DNA of 64,000 nt from Algoriphagus sp. TR-M9 (GCF_027594545.1 NZ_CP115160.1:3481001-3545000), one strand, 5' to 3'; shown: positions 35,824 to 45,144, counted from the stretch's first letter. A program made the numbers and translations. The notes: a model not told the origin generated them from the sequence alone.

Positions 35824-36389
35824 TAAAGTAGAATTTCTGATTTACTGGTTTTCTCCAACATTCTGAGAATGGAAGGATTGTACCCGATCACATCCTGTAC
35901 CGAATCAAAAGCCACCCAAGCCAAGGAAATACTTTCATCACTTTTGATCAAGGGCTCTTTGAGATCTGCTTCCAAAATATACCTCACATCGTAATGAAAA
36001 TGCTCTGGCACATGCGGGCGCTCAGGGATGATATGCTTATCCAGGTCAAAAATGGTCTGATCTACGAAAGAGAGACTTTTCAGCCCACTTTCCTCCTGAG
36101 CTTCCTTCATAGCCACAGCCAGCAGGTCTTCATCCCCATCTGCGTGTCCTCCAAGCTGCAGCCATCTGCCCAACTTTCGGTGCAATGTCAGCAAGGTGTG
36201 GGTTCGCTTACGGTTCACTATCCAGGCAGAAGCAGTAAAGTGACCTTCCAGACGCTCCCTCCTATATGCCAGAGGATCCTCCGTCAGTTCCAAAAAACCG
36301 GGGATAAAACAAGCCTCTTCCTCATACGGTGTGCGGTACTTCTGTAGCTGCTCTTTTAAGTTACTTCTGTCCATCTGTAGTTGCGTCAA
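35823..36389 (-). CDS. NUDIX hydrolase
   Basis: A 188-aa protein with the Nudix box GHADGDEDLLAVAMKEAQEE, where lysine replaces the usual arginine before the first glutamate of REUxEE. The surroundings (RKRTHTLLTLHRKLGRWLQLGGH) resemble ADP-ribose or isoprenoid-diphosphate type members, but the substrate is not clear. It overlaps the upstream unknown gene by 29 bp. Confidence 0.88.
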   Translation of the reverse strand: MTQLQMDRSNLKEQLQKYRTPYEEEACFIPGFLELTEDPLAYRRERLEGHFTASAWIVNRKRTHTLLTLHRKLGRWLQLGGHADGDEDLLAVAMKEAQEESGLKSLSFVDQTIFDLDKHIIPERPHVPEHFHYDVRYILEADLKEPLIKSDESISLAWVAFDSVQDVIGYNPSILRMLEKTSKSEILL

Positions 36390-36969
36390 ATAATAAATCT
36401 AGAAACTGATCGTACGGTTTGGGGTCTTGGTATAATCTATCCGAATAGAATGTCGCCAAGACCTTGAGGTAACTGGGCTGATTGTCGGTTAGGATTTTCT
36501 CTACGGAGATTCGTCCATAAAGCTGGGAAATCAACTCCCCCTCTTCCAGTGCTTTGAGTGGTGGCTTGAAGTAGAACTTCTCTGTCACCTTCACTTTTCC
36601 ATTGATCTCTTCCATCTTTCGGTCGAAACTCACCTGCCTATAACTCAAAGCTAAAACTCGCTGGGCAAAAGCCAAGAAAAGTAAAGAAAATGTTTCCTCA
36701 TTCAAGGGTTCATCGTAACTGATCGCAAAGCCTTTTGCATAGATCGAATCAAAGATGTGCACCTGCGGTTTTTCTTCAATTTGAGCTTTTTTGAAATGAT
36801 AGCTTTTATAGATTTTAGCTACAAGCTCCCTGAATTCTTCCGTTTGCATCCAACCCCTCACTTTCTCCCGATCTACATCTTTTAGCACAATATTCTCCTT
36901 ATGATTGACGGGGGTATTTCCAGATGTATTGAAAATCTTAGCAAACAAATCATCTAGAAAGTTACTCAT
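36361..36969 (-). CDS. conserved-looking protein of unknown function
   Basis: A 202-aa soluble protein with no recognised motif. It is mostly alternating helix and strand, and lacks signal peptide or membrane segments. It overlaps recQ by 8 bp at its start and the NUDIX gene by 29 bp at its end, so it is real and co-translated. Its position between a helicase and nucleotide-type hydrolase gives only a loose hint of nucleic acid or nucleotide metabolism. Confidence 0.8.
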   Translation of the reverse strand: MSNFLDDLFAKIFNTSGNTPVNHKENIVLKDVDREKVRGWMQTEEFRELVAKIYKSYHFKKAQIEEKPQVHIFDSIYAKGFAISYDEPLNEETFSLLFLAFAQRVLALSYRQVSFDRKMEEINGKVKVTEKFYFKPPLKALEEGELISQLYGRISVEKILTDNQPSYLKVLATFYSDRLYQDPKPYDQFLDLLFDATTDGQK

Positions 36970-38884
36970 GTCCGGAGGTGGTTAGTGTGCCATTTGGCAG
37001 TAAGGTGATAAATCCCTGGTCTTCCAATTTTCGCAGATAACCCAGGTTTTGAGCGGAAGCCGGAAGGCGGAGTTCAGCAAACAATTGCTCTTTAGTCAAC
37101 CCCTCGTTTGCCTTTAAAGTTTCCAGAAACTTCTGTTTCAGCTTTTCTTCGGTGGCGTTTGGATGGGCATTTTTTCGCTTTGCAATGCAAACATCGCACA
37201 CTCCGCAGTCCTCATCTGTCTCCTCTCCGAAGTATTCCTGAATGTACTGCGTGCGGCAAAGTGTGGCCTGATCCGCATACTCCACCATTCTTTTGGCCTT
37301 CTCCAAAGTCAGCTCCCTGCGTAACTCTATCCGCTTAAAATTCAACGGCAATTTGCCTGCATCATATCTTGGAGTCAAAAAGGTGATTTGGGGTTTATCT
37401 TTTCGCTGATCATAAACCATCACTTCCAGCTCTTCCAGTTTTTTCAATCCGGAAATCACCGCTTGCTCAGCTATGCCTAAAGCTTTGGCGATTTTAGCCT
37501 CTTGGATTTTGATATAATCCGAAAAGACATTTCCCCCATAGGTACGCATGATGATCTTCACTAGAGGATCCAGCTTAGCATAGGCGATTTGTATTTCATA
37601 TAACTTGGATGGATCCACCAGAAAATGGATTTTCGAGGGTGAGTAATAGCTTTCGCTCAAGCCTATAAACCCTTCTTCTTCCAGCAATTTCAACGTATAA
37701 AAAGTCTCCAAAACACCCAAATCATAGGTATTGGCAAATTCACTCCATTCAAAATCAAAGCTACTGAGCATATTGCTCCCCACGGCTATACGAAAGTAAT
37801 TGGCGAGACATTGATACACCCGCTTTACAAAATCCAGTGGAGCATAGACCAATGCCGCCCGGTCCAGCACCTTTTCAAAGTCCTGCTGATTTGCCATCAG
37901 CACCGCGTAGGCTTTTTGTGTATCTCTACCTGCCCGCCCAGCTTCCTGATAGTAATTCTCCAGGTTTTCGGGCAGGTCACTGTGCAGCACCACCCGCACA
38001 TCCGGCTTATCTATACCCATCCCAAAAGCATTGGTGCTGACCATCACCCGAACTTCATTTTTCATCCAAGCTTCCTGGCGCATGGATCTGTCCTGCATGG
38101 AGAGCCCTGCATGATAGGCAGAGGCAGGTATCCCTATTTGGGTCAAAGCTCTGGCGATTTGATGCGTAGCCTGTCGGTTTCTGACGTACCAGATCGCAGT
38201 GCCATCAATCCGGGAAAGTATCTCTATGCCTTTTTCCAGTTTGTTTTCCACTTGTCGTACGCTGTAGCTCAGGTTTTTCCTGGCAAAACTTTTATGGAAT
38301 TCGGCTGGATTTTTCATTTCCAGCTTTTCCAGAATATCTGCACAAACCTGCGGAGTTGCGGAAGCGGTCAAAGCCAAAACTGAGACCCCAGGGTGATACT
38401 TTCTGATCTCGGCTATTTCCAAGTAAGGGGGACGGAAATCGTATCCCCACTGAGAAATGCAGTGCGCCTCGTCCACAGCTATCAGATTCACCTTCATCTG
38501 ACGAAAACGTTCAATAAAAAGGTCGGATTTCAATCGCTCGGGAGATACATACAAAAACTTATAATCCCCATAAATGCAATTGTCCAGCGTAAGATCAATC
38601 TCTCGCCGGCTCATTCCTGAAAAAACCGCTGCGGCTTTAATACCCTTTTTTTGTAGGCCATCCACTTGGTCTTTCATCAAGGCTATCAGCGGACTCACCA
38701 CCAAACAGATCCCCTCGTGGACCAAAGCAGGAATTTGATAGCACAGTGATTTCCCCCCTCCCGTGGGCATGACAGCCAGCGTGTCCTTCCCCGTCAAAAC
38801 TGACTCGATGATCTGCTCCTGCACCGGGCGAAAAGCCGCATGCCCAAAAACCTCCTGAAGGATCTGTGTAGCCCGGGTTTGCAT
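36962..38884 (-). CDS. recQ: ATP-dependent DNA helicase RecQ
   Basis: A 640-aa 3'-5' helicase of the RecQ family. Walker A TGGGKS at 41-46, DEAH at 138-141, GMGIDKPDV and the YYQEAGRAGRD motif VI are complete, and a zinc-binding cysteine cluster (CRTQY, DCGVCDVC) precedes a winged-helix region. It lacks an obvious HRDC domain; the C-terminal segment is instead a short helical/winged unit. It abuts the enoyl-CoA hydratase gene without gap. Confidence 0.95.
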   Translation of the reverse strand: MQTRATQILQEVFGHAAFRPVQEQIIESVLTGKDTLAVMPTGGGKSLCYQIPALVHEGICLVVSPLIALMKDQVDGLQKKGIKAAAVFSGMSRREIDLTLDNCIYGDYKFLYVSPERLKSDLFIERFRQMKVNLIAVDEAHCISQWGYDFRPPYLEIAEIRKYHPGVSVLALTASATPQVCADILEKLEMKNPAEFHKSFARKNLSYSVRQVENKLEKGIEILSRIDGTAIWYVRNRQATHQIARALTQIGIPASAYHAGLSMQDRSMRQEAWMKNEVRVMVSTNAFGMGIDKPDVRVVLHSDLPENLENYYQEAGRAGRDTQKAYAVLMANQQDFEKVLDRAALVYAPLDFVKRVYQCLANYFRIAVGSNMLSSFDFEWSEFANTYDLGVLETFYTLKLLEEEGFIGLSESYYSPSKIHFLVDPSKLYEIQIAYAKLDPLVKIIMRTYGGNVFSDYIKIQEAKIAKALGIAEQAVISGLKKLEELEVMVYDQRKDKPQITFLTPRYDAGKLPLNFKRIELRRELTLEKAKRMVEYADQATLCRTQYIQEYFGEETDEDCGVCDVCIAKRKNAHPNATEEKLKQKFLETLKANEGLTKEQLFAELRLPASAQNLGYLRKLEDQGFITLLPNGTLTTSGHE

Positions 38885-39661
38885 TTACCAGTTAGGTGTG
38901 TTTTTAGAAAGAAAGGCGGCTATGCCTTTTTTGCAATCCGCATGAGCTCTGGCTTTTGCATTTAATTCCGCAGCGCTGCTGAGTGCGGCTGCCCGCGACT
39001 GCTCATTTTGGCTGCGCAAAAAAGACTTGGTCTCTGCCATTGAAAACCCTGAGTTTTGTACTAGTAGTTTTTGCGCAAAATCATGCACGGATTTCTCCAG
39101 GAATTCTGTGGGTTCTACTGAAGTAATCAAGCCAAGTTCGGCTGCTTTTGAAGAATTGATCAGCTCTCCGGACAGGAGCAACTCTTGTGTTTTGGCTGCC
39201 CCGATTTGCTCCTGCAAAAAGACAGAAACCAAAGCAGGCACAAATCCAATCCGTACTTCTGTATAACCAAAAAGTGCATCAGGCACCGCAAAAGCAAAGT
39301 CGCAAACCGTAACCAAACCACACCCACCTGCCAAAGCATGGCCTTGGACCTGAGCGATCACCACCTTGGGCAAATCATATATTAACTTAAAAAGCTCCAT
39401 CAAGCGCTTACTGTCTTCTAGGTTTTCCTCATAAGAAAAATCCTGAAGCTGCTGGAGATAGCCTAAATCCGCTCCTGCACAAAAGGCTTTGCCAGTGGAT
39501 TTCAGTACAATCACTTTTACGGAATCATTTGCTCGCATGGCTAAAAACGCTTCATGTAAAGCAAGAATCAACTCTGGCCCGAGTGCATTGCGTTTATCGG
39601 GTCGATTTAAGGTAATGTATCCTATTCTTTCGGCTACTTCTGTGAAAACAGCTTGGGTCAT
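38885..39661 (-). CDS. enoyl-CoA hydratase/isomerase family protein
   Basis: A 258-aa crotonase-fold protein. KAFCAGADLGYL forms the oxyanion-hole loop, and QGHALAGGCGLVTVCDF is the family signature. The two glutamates of classical hydratases are not both placed here, with isomerase or methylglutaconyl-type activity equally possible. It ends one base before recQ starts. Confidence 0.88.
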   Translation of the reverse strand: MTQAVFTEVAERIGYITLNRPDKRNALGPELILALHEAFLAMRANDSVKVIVLKSTGKAFCAGADLGYLQQLQDFSYEENLEDSKRLMELFKLIYDLPKVVIAQVQGHALAGGCGLVTVCDFAFAVPDALFGYTEVRIGFVPALVSVFLQEQIGAAKTQELLLSGELINSSKAAELGLITSVEPTEFLEKSVHDFAQKLLVQNSGFSMAETKSFLRSQNEQSRAAALSSAAELNAKARAHADCKKGIAAFLSKNTPNW

Positions 39662-39721
39662 TGGGCAGTTTAATGGTAAGGGATCAATTTACTTGCTAGA
39701 AAAGGCTTTGCAAAACCTAAG

Positions 39722-41653
39722 TCAGAAAAGAATTCTGTAGGCAAGTGAATCCATGGAAACAGAATCAGAAAGTGAAACTTTTTCCCAGCCTTTTTCTCCC
39801 CAAATCTCCACTGAATTAGGGGATTTTAAAAACCTCAGGTTTTTCTTTTTTTGGTCTAATACCAATCCAGTACCGATCAATTCAATTTGCCCGGGAGCAA
39901 AGGCACGAGCCGCTAGAGATGCTGGCATCAATGGCCAGTGGTTAGCCACTCTAAAGGGATCTACTGAATAGCTGATCTCATCTCCTTCCAGGCCTTCGTT
40001 CCAGGAAAACACCTGATCGCTGTAGGCATAATCAAGCAATAGTCCGGAGCTTCCCTGATAGACGATCAGTTGCTCTACTGGCTTCCTCAGGGAGCGTATC
40101 GCCCTATTTCCGCCCCAGCAAAAAAACAAGACCAGCACCAGCCACACCAGCTGTTTTCTGCTTTCACGCTCCCAAAAAGCCACCATAATAATCAGGCTCC
40201 AGACCAAGATCATTGCTGGCATGCTAATCGTAAGCCGGTCAATTTTCCCTCCCGGAATGCTTTGGATAAATCCGGCCAGCCAGTTTTGCAACCAAATCAA
40301 TAAACTCAATCCCCCACCTAAGACATCGCCCACTTTGGGTATCCATCCCAAAATCATCAAGGGAACACCCACCTGCATTATCACAAAAGCCAGCGGTAAA
40401 ATCAAAAGGTTTCCGAGTAGAAAATATACTGGAAAGGTATGAAAATAGAATACTGAAAGTGGAAATGTGGCCAACTGAGCAGCTATACTCACAGCAGCAG
40501 CCTTCCAAAAGTAATCTACCACCTTGGACCTAGGCAGCCATAAATTTAAAATCAAAGGATAAAGCATCACAATGCCTAAGACAGCCAAATAGGACAATTG
40601 AAAACCTACTTCGTAGATCACATCTGGATTGGATACGATCATGAGCATGGCAGAAAAAGCCAGTATGTTGTAAATCGAAGGCTTTCGCTCCCGCATCTGG
40701 CCCAGCGTAAGCAAGGTAAACATCGTGGAAGCTCTGACCACCGATGGAGAAAGCCCAGTAAGGAAGGCGTAACCCCAGATCAAGCAGATCACACCAAAAA
40801 GAAACAGCCTTGACTGGGCTTTTTTCAACTTCAATGGTTTCAGAATCAAAAGGAATAATGCGTAGATAATTCCTACATGCAAACCTGAAACTGCCAATAT
40901 GTGCATCACTCCGGCCTGTGTATATGCCTCACGAATCCTTGGATCCAGCTCATTTTTCTGCCCCAACAGCAGCGCCAAAGCTATCTGAGCAGATCGTTCA
41001 TTGGGGATTTTGGACTTGAGCATCACGGCCATCTTATGCCGAAGATGTGTAAGTGCATACTTCCAATCTCTATCGGCAACTGTGGAAATCACCTGAAAGT
41101 CCATGCCTATGAACTGCCGAAAATAGATTCCTTTTCGCTCCAAATAGGCTGCATAATTAAACTCTCCCGGATTGCGAGGATGGTCAACCCGGTCTGGCGC
41201 CTGATTCACCCAAATCAGCTCCCCCGGCATTAAGGAATCTCCTTGATGATACACAATCACTTTTGCGGAAGCATCATGCCATTTGCCCTTAGAGAAGACT
41301 GACTTGACCTGCAATAGATTTTCTGAGGAATTGGGCTTGGTCTGATCATACTGGGTGACTTCAGCGAGGTATTGCTCTGCATTCGCCAGCAGGTATACAT
41401 CGGGCTTTTGAGAGGTCTTATGCTGTACCAGAAACATCCCAGTAAGCATTAAAGCCAGGTAGGCCACAAAACTTTGGTACGCCATTCCTCTTAACTTTCT
41501 TCCTTGCAGCACCAATAAAAAATAGGTAAGCCAAGTCAGGCCCAGCATCAGCAGGATAATCCATAGACTGGGCAGAGGAATGTCTCTGGCTATAAAAATA
41601 CCCAGCAAAAGGAATAGCAGATAGCGTAAAAATGGAAAGTCAGCAAACTTCAT
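39722..41653 (-). CDS. comEC: ComEC/Rec2-family DNA uptake channel protein
   Basis: A 643-aa inner-membrane protein of the competence channel family. An N-terminal DUF4131 OB-like region (about 50-220) is followed by the competence domain with ILAVSGLHVGIIYALF near residue 240 and about eight hydrophobic helices. The C-terminal metallo-beta-lactamase domain of Bacillus ComEC is absent: only about 100 residues of soluble tail follow the last helices. This short form is common in Bacteroidota. It heads the leftward run that continues to tsaC. Confidence 0.9.
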   Translation of the reverse strand: MKFADFPFLRYLLFLLLGIFIARDIPLPSLWIILLMLGLTWLTYFLLVLQGRKLRGMAYQSFVAYLALMLTGMFLVQHKTSQKPDVYLLANAEQYLAEVTQYDQTKPNSSENLLQVKSVFSKGKWHDASAKVIVYHQGDSLMPGELIWVNQAPDRVDHPRNPGEFNYAAYLERKGIYFRQFIGMDFQVISTVADRDWKYALTHLRHKMAVMLKSKIPNERSAQIALALLLGQKNELDPRIREAYTQAGVMHILAVSGLHVGIIYALFLLILKPLKLKKAQSRLFLFGVICLIWGYAFLTGLSPSVVRASTMFTLLTLGQMRERKPSIYNILAFSAMLMIVSNPDVIYEVGFQLSYLAVLGIVMLYPLILNLWLPRSKVVDYFWKAAAVSIAAQLATFPLSVFYFHTFPVYFLLGNLLILPLAFVIMQVGVPLMILGWIPKVGDVLGGGLSLLIWLQNWLAGFIQSIPGGKIDRLTISMPAMILVWSLIIMVAFWERESRKQLVWLVLVLFFCWGGNRAIRSLRKPVEQLIVYQGSSGLLLDYAYSDQVFSWNEGLEGDEISYSVDPFRVANHWPLMPASLAARAFAPGQIELIGTGLVLDQKKKNLRFLKSPNSVEIWGEKGWEKVSLSDSVSMDSLAYRILF

Positions 41654-41708
41654 AGTGAAAAAACTGAAGTTTAAAATACTGAATTTCTAACTGAAATCTT
41701 CTTTTTTT

Positions 41709-41738
41709 AAAAAAAAAGAGCCCCAAAAAGGGGCTCCA
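41709..41738 (-). terminator. terminator of the OM barrel gene
   Basis: GAGCCCC (41718-41724) pairs with GGGGCTC (41730-41736) with a nine-base T run following on the minus strand. Confidence 0.85.
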
Positions 41739-41759
41739 TAGTCTTATAGTAAAGTGTGA

Positions 41760-42332
41760 TTAGAATCTATAGCCTAGATTAAAGCCTGCATTGAACTCAA
41801 TCCCTGAAAACCTATCCGACACATCATCACTAAAGTTTCGAGATATACTAGCAAAAGGACCGAAGGAGAAGTTCTCTGAGAGTTCCCACTTGTAACCTGC
41901 TCCAGCTCCTAGAATAAATGCGCTCATATCTGTGGTGACTACCTCACCTCCTTCTTCCTCTTCGAAATCTCCAAACCTGAATTTGGCAAGTGGATAAAGG
42001 AAGAATCTACCTTTCCCATCATCTCCGAAATAGAAATTCATGGAAGCCTGAACGGAATTGGTTTTATACTTTTTACCATTTCTTTCATTGTTAAAGCCAA
42101 AGCGATCATTGATAAAGCCTTTGAATTCCAGGGAATGGTCATTGCTCAGGTATCGCTCATACCCTACTTCCAAAGATCCAAACCATATCAAGGTAACAAA
42201 ATTGACATGTACTTCATTGGTATTGGGACCAATGGTGGAGGTAGGATTCCCGCTGCTGGAAATCACTTCCTGCGCATATCCCGAACCTATCAGGCCCAAG
42301 ATGAGACTTAGAGTAAAAATTGATTTTTTCAT
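41760..42332 (-). CDS. outer-membrane beta-barrel protein
   Basis: A 190-aa exported barrel. The MKKSIFTLSLILG start at 42332 gives a normal signal peptide with cleavage near YAQ; the frame opens seven codons earlier. Strands such as EVGYERYLSNDHSLEFKGF and AGAGYKWELSENFSFGPF and the final GYRF fit a small barrel. It is of a different subtype from the two porin-family proteins near 9 and 13 kb. Function unknown. Confidence 0.82.
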   Translation of the reverse strand: MKKSIFTLSLILGLIGSGYAQEVISSSGNPTSTIGPNTNEVHVNFVTLIWFGSLEVGYERYLSNDHSLEFKGFINDRFGFNNERNGKKYKTNSVQASMNFYFGDDGKGRFFLYPLAKFRFGDFEEEEGGEVVTTDMSAFILGAGAGYKWELSENFSFGPFASISRNFSDDVSDRFSGIEFNAGFNLGYRF

Positions 42333-42367
42333 ATTTCCGGATTTAGTTTTCAATAACGCATCAATAG

Positions 42368-42802
42368 TTACGCCAATTGCATTTTATAGTGTTTAATATT
42401 ACACTCTTCAAATATATCACCTACTTTTTTAAAGCCAAACTTTGCATACAAAGGAACAGCGCTCAATTGGGCATGCAGGTATTTTATTTTCGAAGCTGCT
42501 TGGGAATCCGTACTGACATCTTTCAATACCGCTGCGACCAGGGCCTGTCCCACTCCCTTCCCTCTGGCTTTTTCAAGTACTGCAAAACGTTCTAATTTAA
42601 CTCCATTTGGGGTGAATCTCCACCTCGCTGTGCCTACCGGCTCCTCATTCAAGCAAGCGAGAAAATGTATGGATTCACTTTCGTGATCATCATATTCTTC
42701 CAAGGGATTCACCCCCTGCTCCAGTACAAAAACCTGCTCCCGAATCCAGTAGGCTGATTTCAGCTGGTCGTTACGAGTTATTTTTTCTACTTGAAGACTC
42801 AT
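42368..42802 (-). CDS. GNAT family N-acetyltransferase (ElaA-like)
   Basis: A 144-aa acetyltransferase with R/Q-x-x-G-x-G/A motif ARGKGVGQALV and an N-terminal REQVFVLEQGV segment typical of the ElaA/YitI group. Acceptor unknown. Overlaps phoH by 32 bp. Confidence 0.88.
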   Translation of the reverse strand: MSLQVEKITRNDQLKSAYWIREQVFVLEQGVNPLEEYDDHESESIHFLACLNEEPVGTARWRFTPNGVKLERFAVLEKARGKGVGQALVAAVLKDVSTDSQAASKIKYLHAQLSAVPLYAKFGFKKVGDIFEECNIKHYKMQLA

Positions 42803-43760
42803 TTTTGATCTGTTCTTTTTGGTATTGGTCTTTTTCGTATGCTTCTATGATAGACTTTACGAGTTTGTGCCTGATCACATCTTTCCCACTGAGGTTGACT
42901 ATACCTATGCCCTTTACATTCTTTAAAATCTTCAGCGCTTCGGACAAGCCACTTTTTTGCCTCACCGGCAAGTCCACCTGCGTTTGATCTCCGGTGATGA
43001 TCACTTTGGAGTTTGGCCCCATTCGTGTAAGAAACATCTTAATCTGCTCACTGGTGGTATTCTGCGCTTCATCCAAGAGTACAAAAGCATCGTGCAGTGT
43101 CCTTCCGCGCATATATGCCAAAGGTGCAATTTCAATCACTCGGGTTTCCTGGTAATACTTAAGCTTTTCAGCGGGCACCATATCCTGCAAGGCATCATAA
43201 ATTGGCCTCAGGTATGGATCCAGTTTTTCCTGTAGGTCGCCTGGTAGAAAACCCAGGTTTTCCCCGGCTTCTACAGCAGGACGGGTAATGATGATGCGCT
43301 TGACTTCCCGGTTTTTCAAAGCCCGCACAGCTAGAGCCACAGCGATATAGGTTTTCCCTGTACCTGCAGGCCCGAGGGCAAATACCAGGTCATTGCTTAA
43401 AGCAGATTCTACCAGCTTGCGTTGATTGGAAGACTTGGGTTTGATGACCAATCCTTTGTTTCCAAAAACTATGACCTGGTCTCTTGTTTGCTCCTCGAAA
43501 GGCTCTCCCTCGACCTCTAGATAATCTTTGACATTTTCTGGCGTGAGGTGACCAAATCTATCGATATGCTCCAACAGCAGATTAAGCACATCATTAATCC
43601 TCAAAATCTCAGGCGCTCCACCCTTAATCCGGATTTCATTGCCTCTGGATATGATTTTGCTTTGTGGAAAGGCAGCGGCTATCTGCCTAATGTTCTCATT
43701 GGCTTCGCCTAAAAATTCTGCCAAGGGAACGTTTTCTAAGGTGATTACTTTTTCGACCAA
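42771..43760 (-). CDS. phoH: PhoH family ATPase
   Basis: A 329-aa cytoplasmic ATPase of the PhoH/PhoL family. An N-terminal KH-like domain (about 35-95) is followed by Walker A GPAGTGKT at 130-137 and Walker B LLDEAQN near 230. PhoH proteins relate to SF1 helicases and are tied to RNA metabolism. The start codon is TTG at 43760: no ATG or GTG lies in frame between it and an upstream stop codon. Confidence 0.93.
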   Translation of the reverse strand: MVEKVITLENVPLAEFLGEANENIRQIAAAFPQSKIISRGNEIRIKGGAPEILRINDVLNLLLEHIDRFGHLTPENVKDYLEVEGEPFEEQTRDQVIVFGNKGLVIKPKSSNQRKLVESALSNDLVFALGPAGTGKTYIAVALAVRALKNREVKRIIITRPAVEAGENLGFLPGDLQEKLDPYLRPIYDALQDMVPAEKLKYYQETRVIEIAPLAYMRGRTLHDAFVLLDEAQNTTSEQIKMFLTRMGPNSKVIITGDQTQVDLPVRQKSGLSEALKILKNVKGIGIVNLSGKDVIRHKLVKSIIEAYEKDQYQKEQIKNESSSRKNNS

Positions 43761-43786
43761 ACTCTTTTTTATTGATTAGAATATCC

Positions 43787-43818
43787 TTGAAGGTAGAAGA
43801 ATAAAATTTCTATTTTTG
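43787..43818 (+). promoter_or_regulatory. promoter of the SAM hydrolase gene
   Basis: TTG (43787-43789), 21-bp spacer, TATTTTTG (43811-43818), a full TAnnTTTG match, 51 bp before the start codon. Confidence 0.5.
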
Positions 43819-43868
43819 TTCAAATCCCTACAAAACAAAAGTACATAAATTTTAATTGACTTGCTTCT

Positions 43869-44639
43869 ATGGCATTGGTTACCTTCCTCTCAGATTTTGG
43901 GGACACAGATTACTACGTACCGGCGGTAAAAGCCAAAATGCTTTCCATCAATCCGCAGCTGAATATCATCGACATTTCTCATAAAATCGAAACATTCGAT
44001 CTGGCACACGCAGCCTTCGTGTTAAGGTCCACTTTCAGGGATTTTCCCAAAGGCACGGTGCACCTAGTGGCCATGAACACCACTGGAAGCATCACGCAAG
44101 GCTATATCGGTGTCAAGCTGGAAGAACATATTTTCATAGGCCCAAATAATGGGATTTTAAGTTTGCTCGCAGATCATGATCCGGGGATTTTGGTGCAGTT
44201 TGCTGACATACATGTAAAAGATTCCACTTTCCCTGCCAAGGATATTTTGGCACCCATAGCAGCCAAAGTAGCCAGTGGAGCGGCCATTCATGACTTCGGT
44301 GGTCCGCTGAGCAATTTCAGGAAGCTGATGTCACGGCAACCAAAAGCTACTCGACAAAACATCATAGGCCATGTGCTCAAGGTAGATGTCTATGGAAACC
44401 TCATCACCAACATACGCAAGGAGGTATTTGACCAACTGAATCCAGGTACCTTTTCTATTGAATTTGGCAGAGAGTCTGTGAGCCGACTTCAGACCGGCTA
44501 TGATGAGGTCGAGCCCGGAGACTGCTTTGCGTTTTTCAACAGCTTGAATCTACTGGAAATCGGCATTTACCATGGGCATGGAGGGAATCTACTGGGCTTG
44601 AAATACGATAGCGTGGTATATGTGAATTTTGCAAGCTGA
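43869..44639 (+). CDS. SAM hydroxide adenosyltransferase (DUF62 family)
   Basis: A 256-aa protein of the family that hydrolyses S-adenosylmethionine to adenosine and methionine using hydroxide, related to fluorinase and chlorinase. It begins with TFLSDFGDTDYY, in which the aspartate binds the ribose, and has the GPNNGILSL motif of the second domain interface. Its TGA stop overlaps the next start (TGATG). Confidence 0.92.
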   Translation: MALVTFLSDFGDTDYYVPAVKAKMLSINPQLNIIDISHKIETFDLAHAAFVLRSTFRDFPKGTVHLVAMNTTGSITQGYIGVKLEEHIFIGPNNGILSLLADHDPGILVQFADIHVKDSTFPAKDILAPIAAKVASGAAIHDFGGPLSNFRKLMSRQPKATRQNIIGHVLKVDVYGNLITNIRKEVFDQLNPGTFSIEFGRESVSRLQTGYDEVEPGDCFAFFNSLNLLEIGIYHGHGGNLLGLKYDSVVYVNFAS

Positions 44640-44938
44640 TGCTGATCCGAATCGTAAGAATGACTTTCCATCAGGAAAGCGTGGATGATTTCATAGCAAA
44701 TTTTGATACTAACAAGGATGCTATTCGAAATTTCCCGGGATGCAGGCATTTGGAGCTCTGGCAGGATGAACACAAAAAAAATATTTTCACTACCTACAGT
44801 CATTGGGAAAGCGAGGCACATCTCAATCAATATCGTGATTCTGAGCTTTTTAAATCAATTTGGAGCTATACCAAAACCTTATTTTCAGAAAAGGCTGAGG
44901 CTTGGAGTTCAAAAAAGATCCGGGAAGTGGGAAATTGA
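44639..44938 (+). CDS. antibiotic biosynthesis monooxygenase (ABM) domain protein
   Basis: A 99-aa ferredoxin-like ABM-fold protein: MLIRIVRMTF, GCRHLELWQD and FTTYSHWESEAHLNQYRDS are family hallmarks. Such proteins are small monooxygenases or dimeric accessory proteins. It is coupled by TGATG to the SAM hydrolase gene. Confidence 0.88.
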   Translation: MLIRIVRMTFHQESVDDFIANFDTNKDAIRNFPGCRHLELWQDEHKKNIFTTYSHWESEAHLNQYRDSELFKSIWSYTKTLFSEKAEAWSSKKIREVGN

Positions 44939-44939
44939 G

Positions 44940-44971
44940 TTTGTAGAAAAAAAAATCTTTACTCATATTTG
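44940..44971 (+). promoter_or_regulatory. promoter of tRNA-Leu
   Basis: TTTG (44940-44943), 20-bp spacer, CATATTTG (44964-44971), seven of eight bases of the Bacteroidota -7 box. It overlaps the stop codon region of the ABM gene and has the same spacing as the tRNA-Ser promoter. Confidence 0.55.
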
Positions 44972-45027
44972 CATCCCGTTACGGAAGTGACGGAGCCAAG
45001 TCCGGTAAAAGACCAGACTTACCAAAA

Positions 45028-45109
45028 GCCCAGGTGGCGGAATTGGTAGACGCGTTGGTCTCAAACACCAATGCCTTCGGGCGTGCCGGTTCGACTCCGG
45101 CCCTGGGTA
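45028..45109 (+). tRNA. tRNA-Leu (anticodon CAA)
   Basis: The 82-nt sequence starts GCCCAGGTGGCGGAATTGG, a typical bacterial leucine tRNA 5' end. Acceptor GCCCAGG pairs with CCTGGGT (first pair G-U), the anticodon stem TTGGT/ACCAA holds CAA at 45062-45064, there is a class II variable arm, and a T arm GCCGGTTCGACTCCGGC is followed by discriminator A. CCA is not encoded. It is followed directly by a hairpin terminator. Confidence 0.95.
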
Positions 45110-45144
45110 CAAAAAGCTCGCTGAAAAGCGGGCTTTTTCTTTTT
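45110..45144 (+). terminator. tRNA-Leu terminator
   Basis: AAAAAGC-CGCT (45111-45122) pairs with AGCG-GCTTTTT (45127-45138), one internal mismatch, GAAA loop, T-rich tail. Confidence 0.85.
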
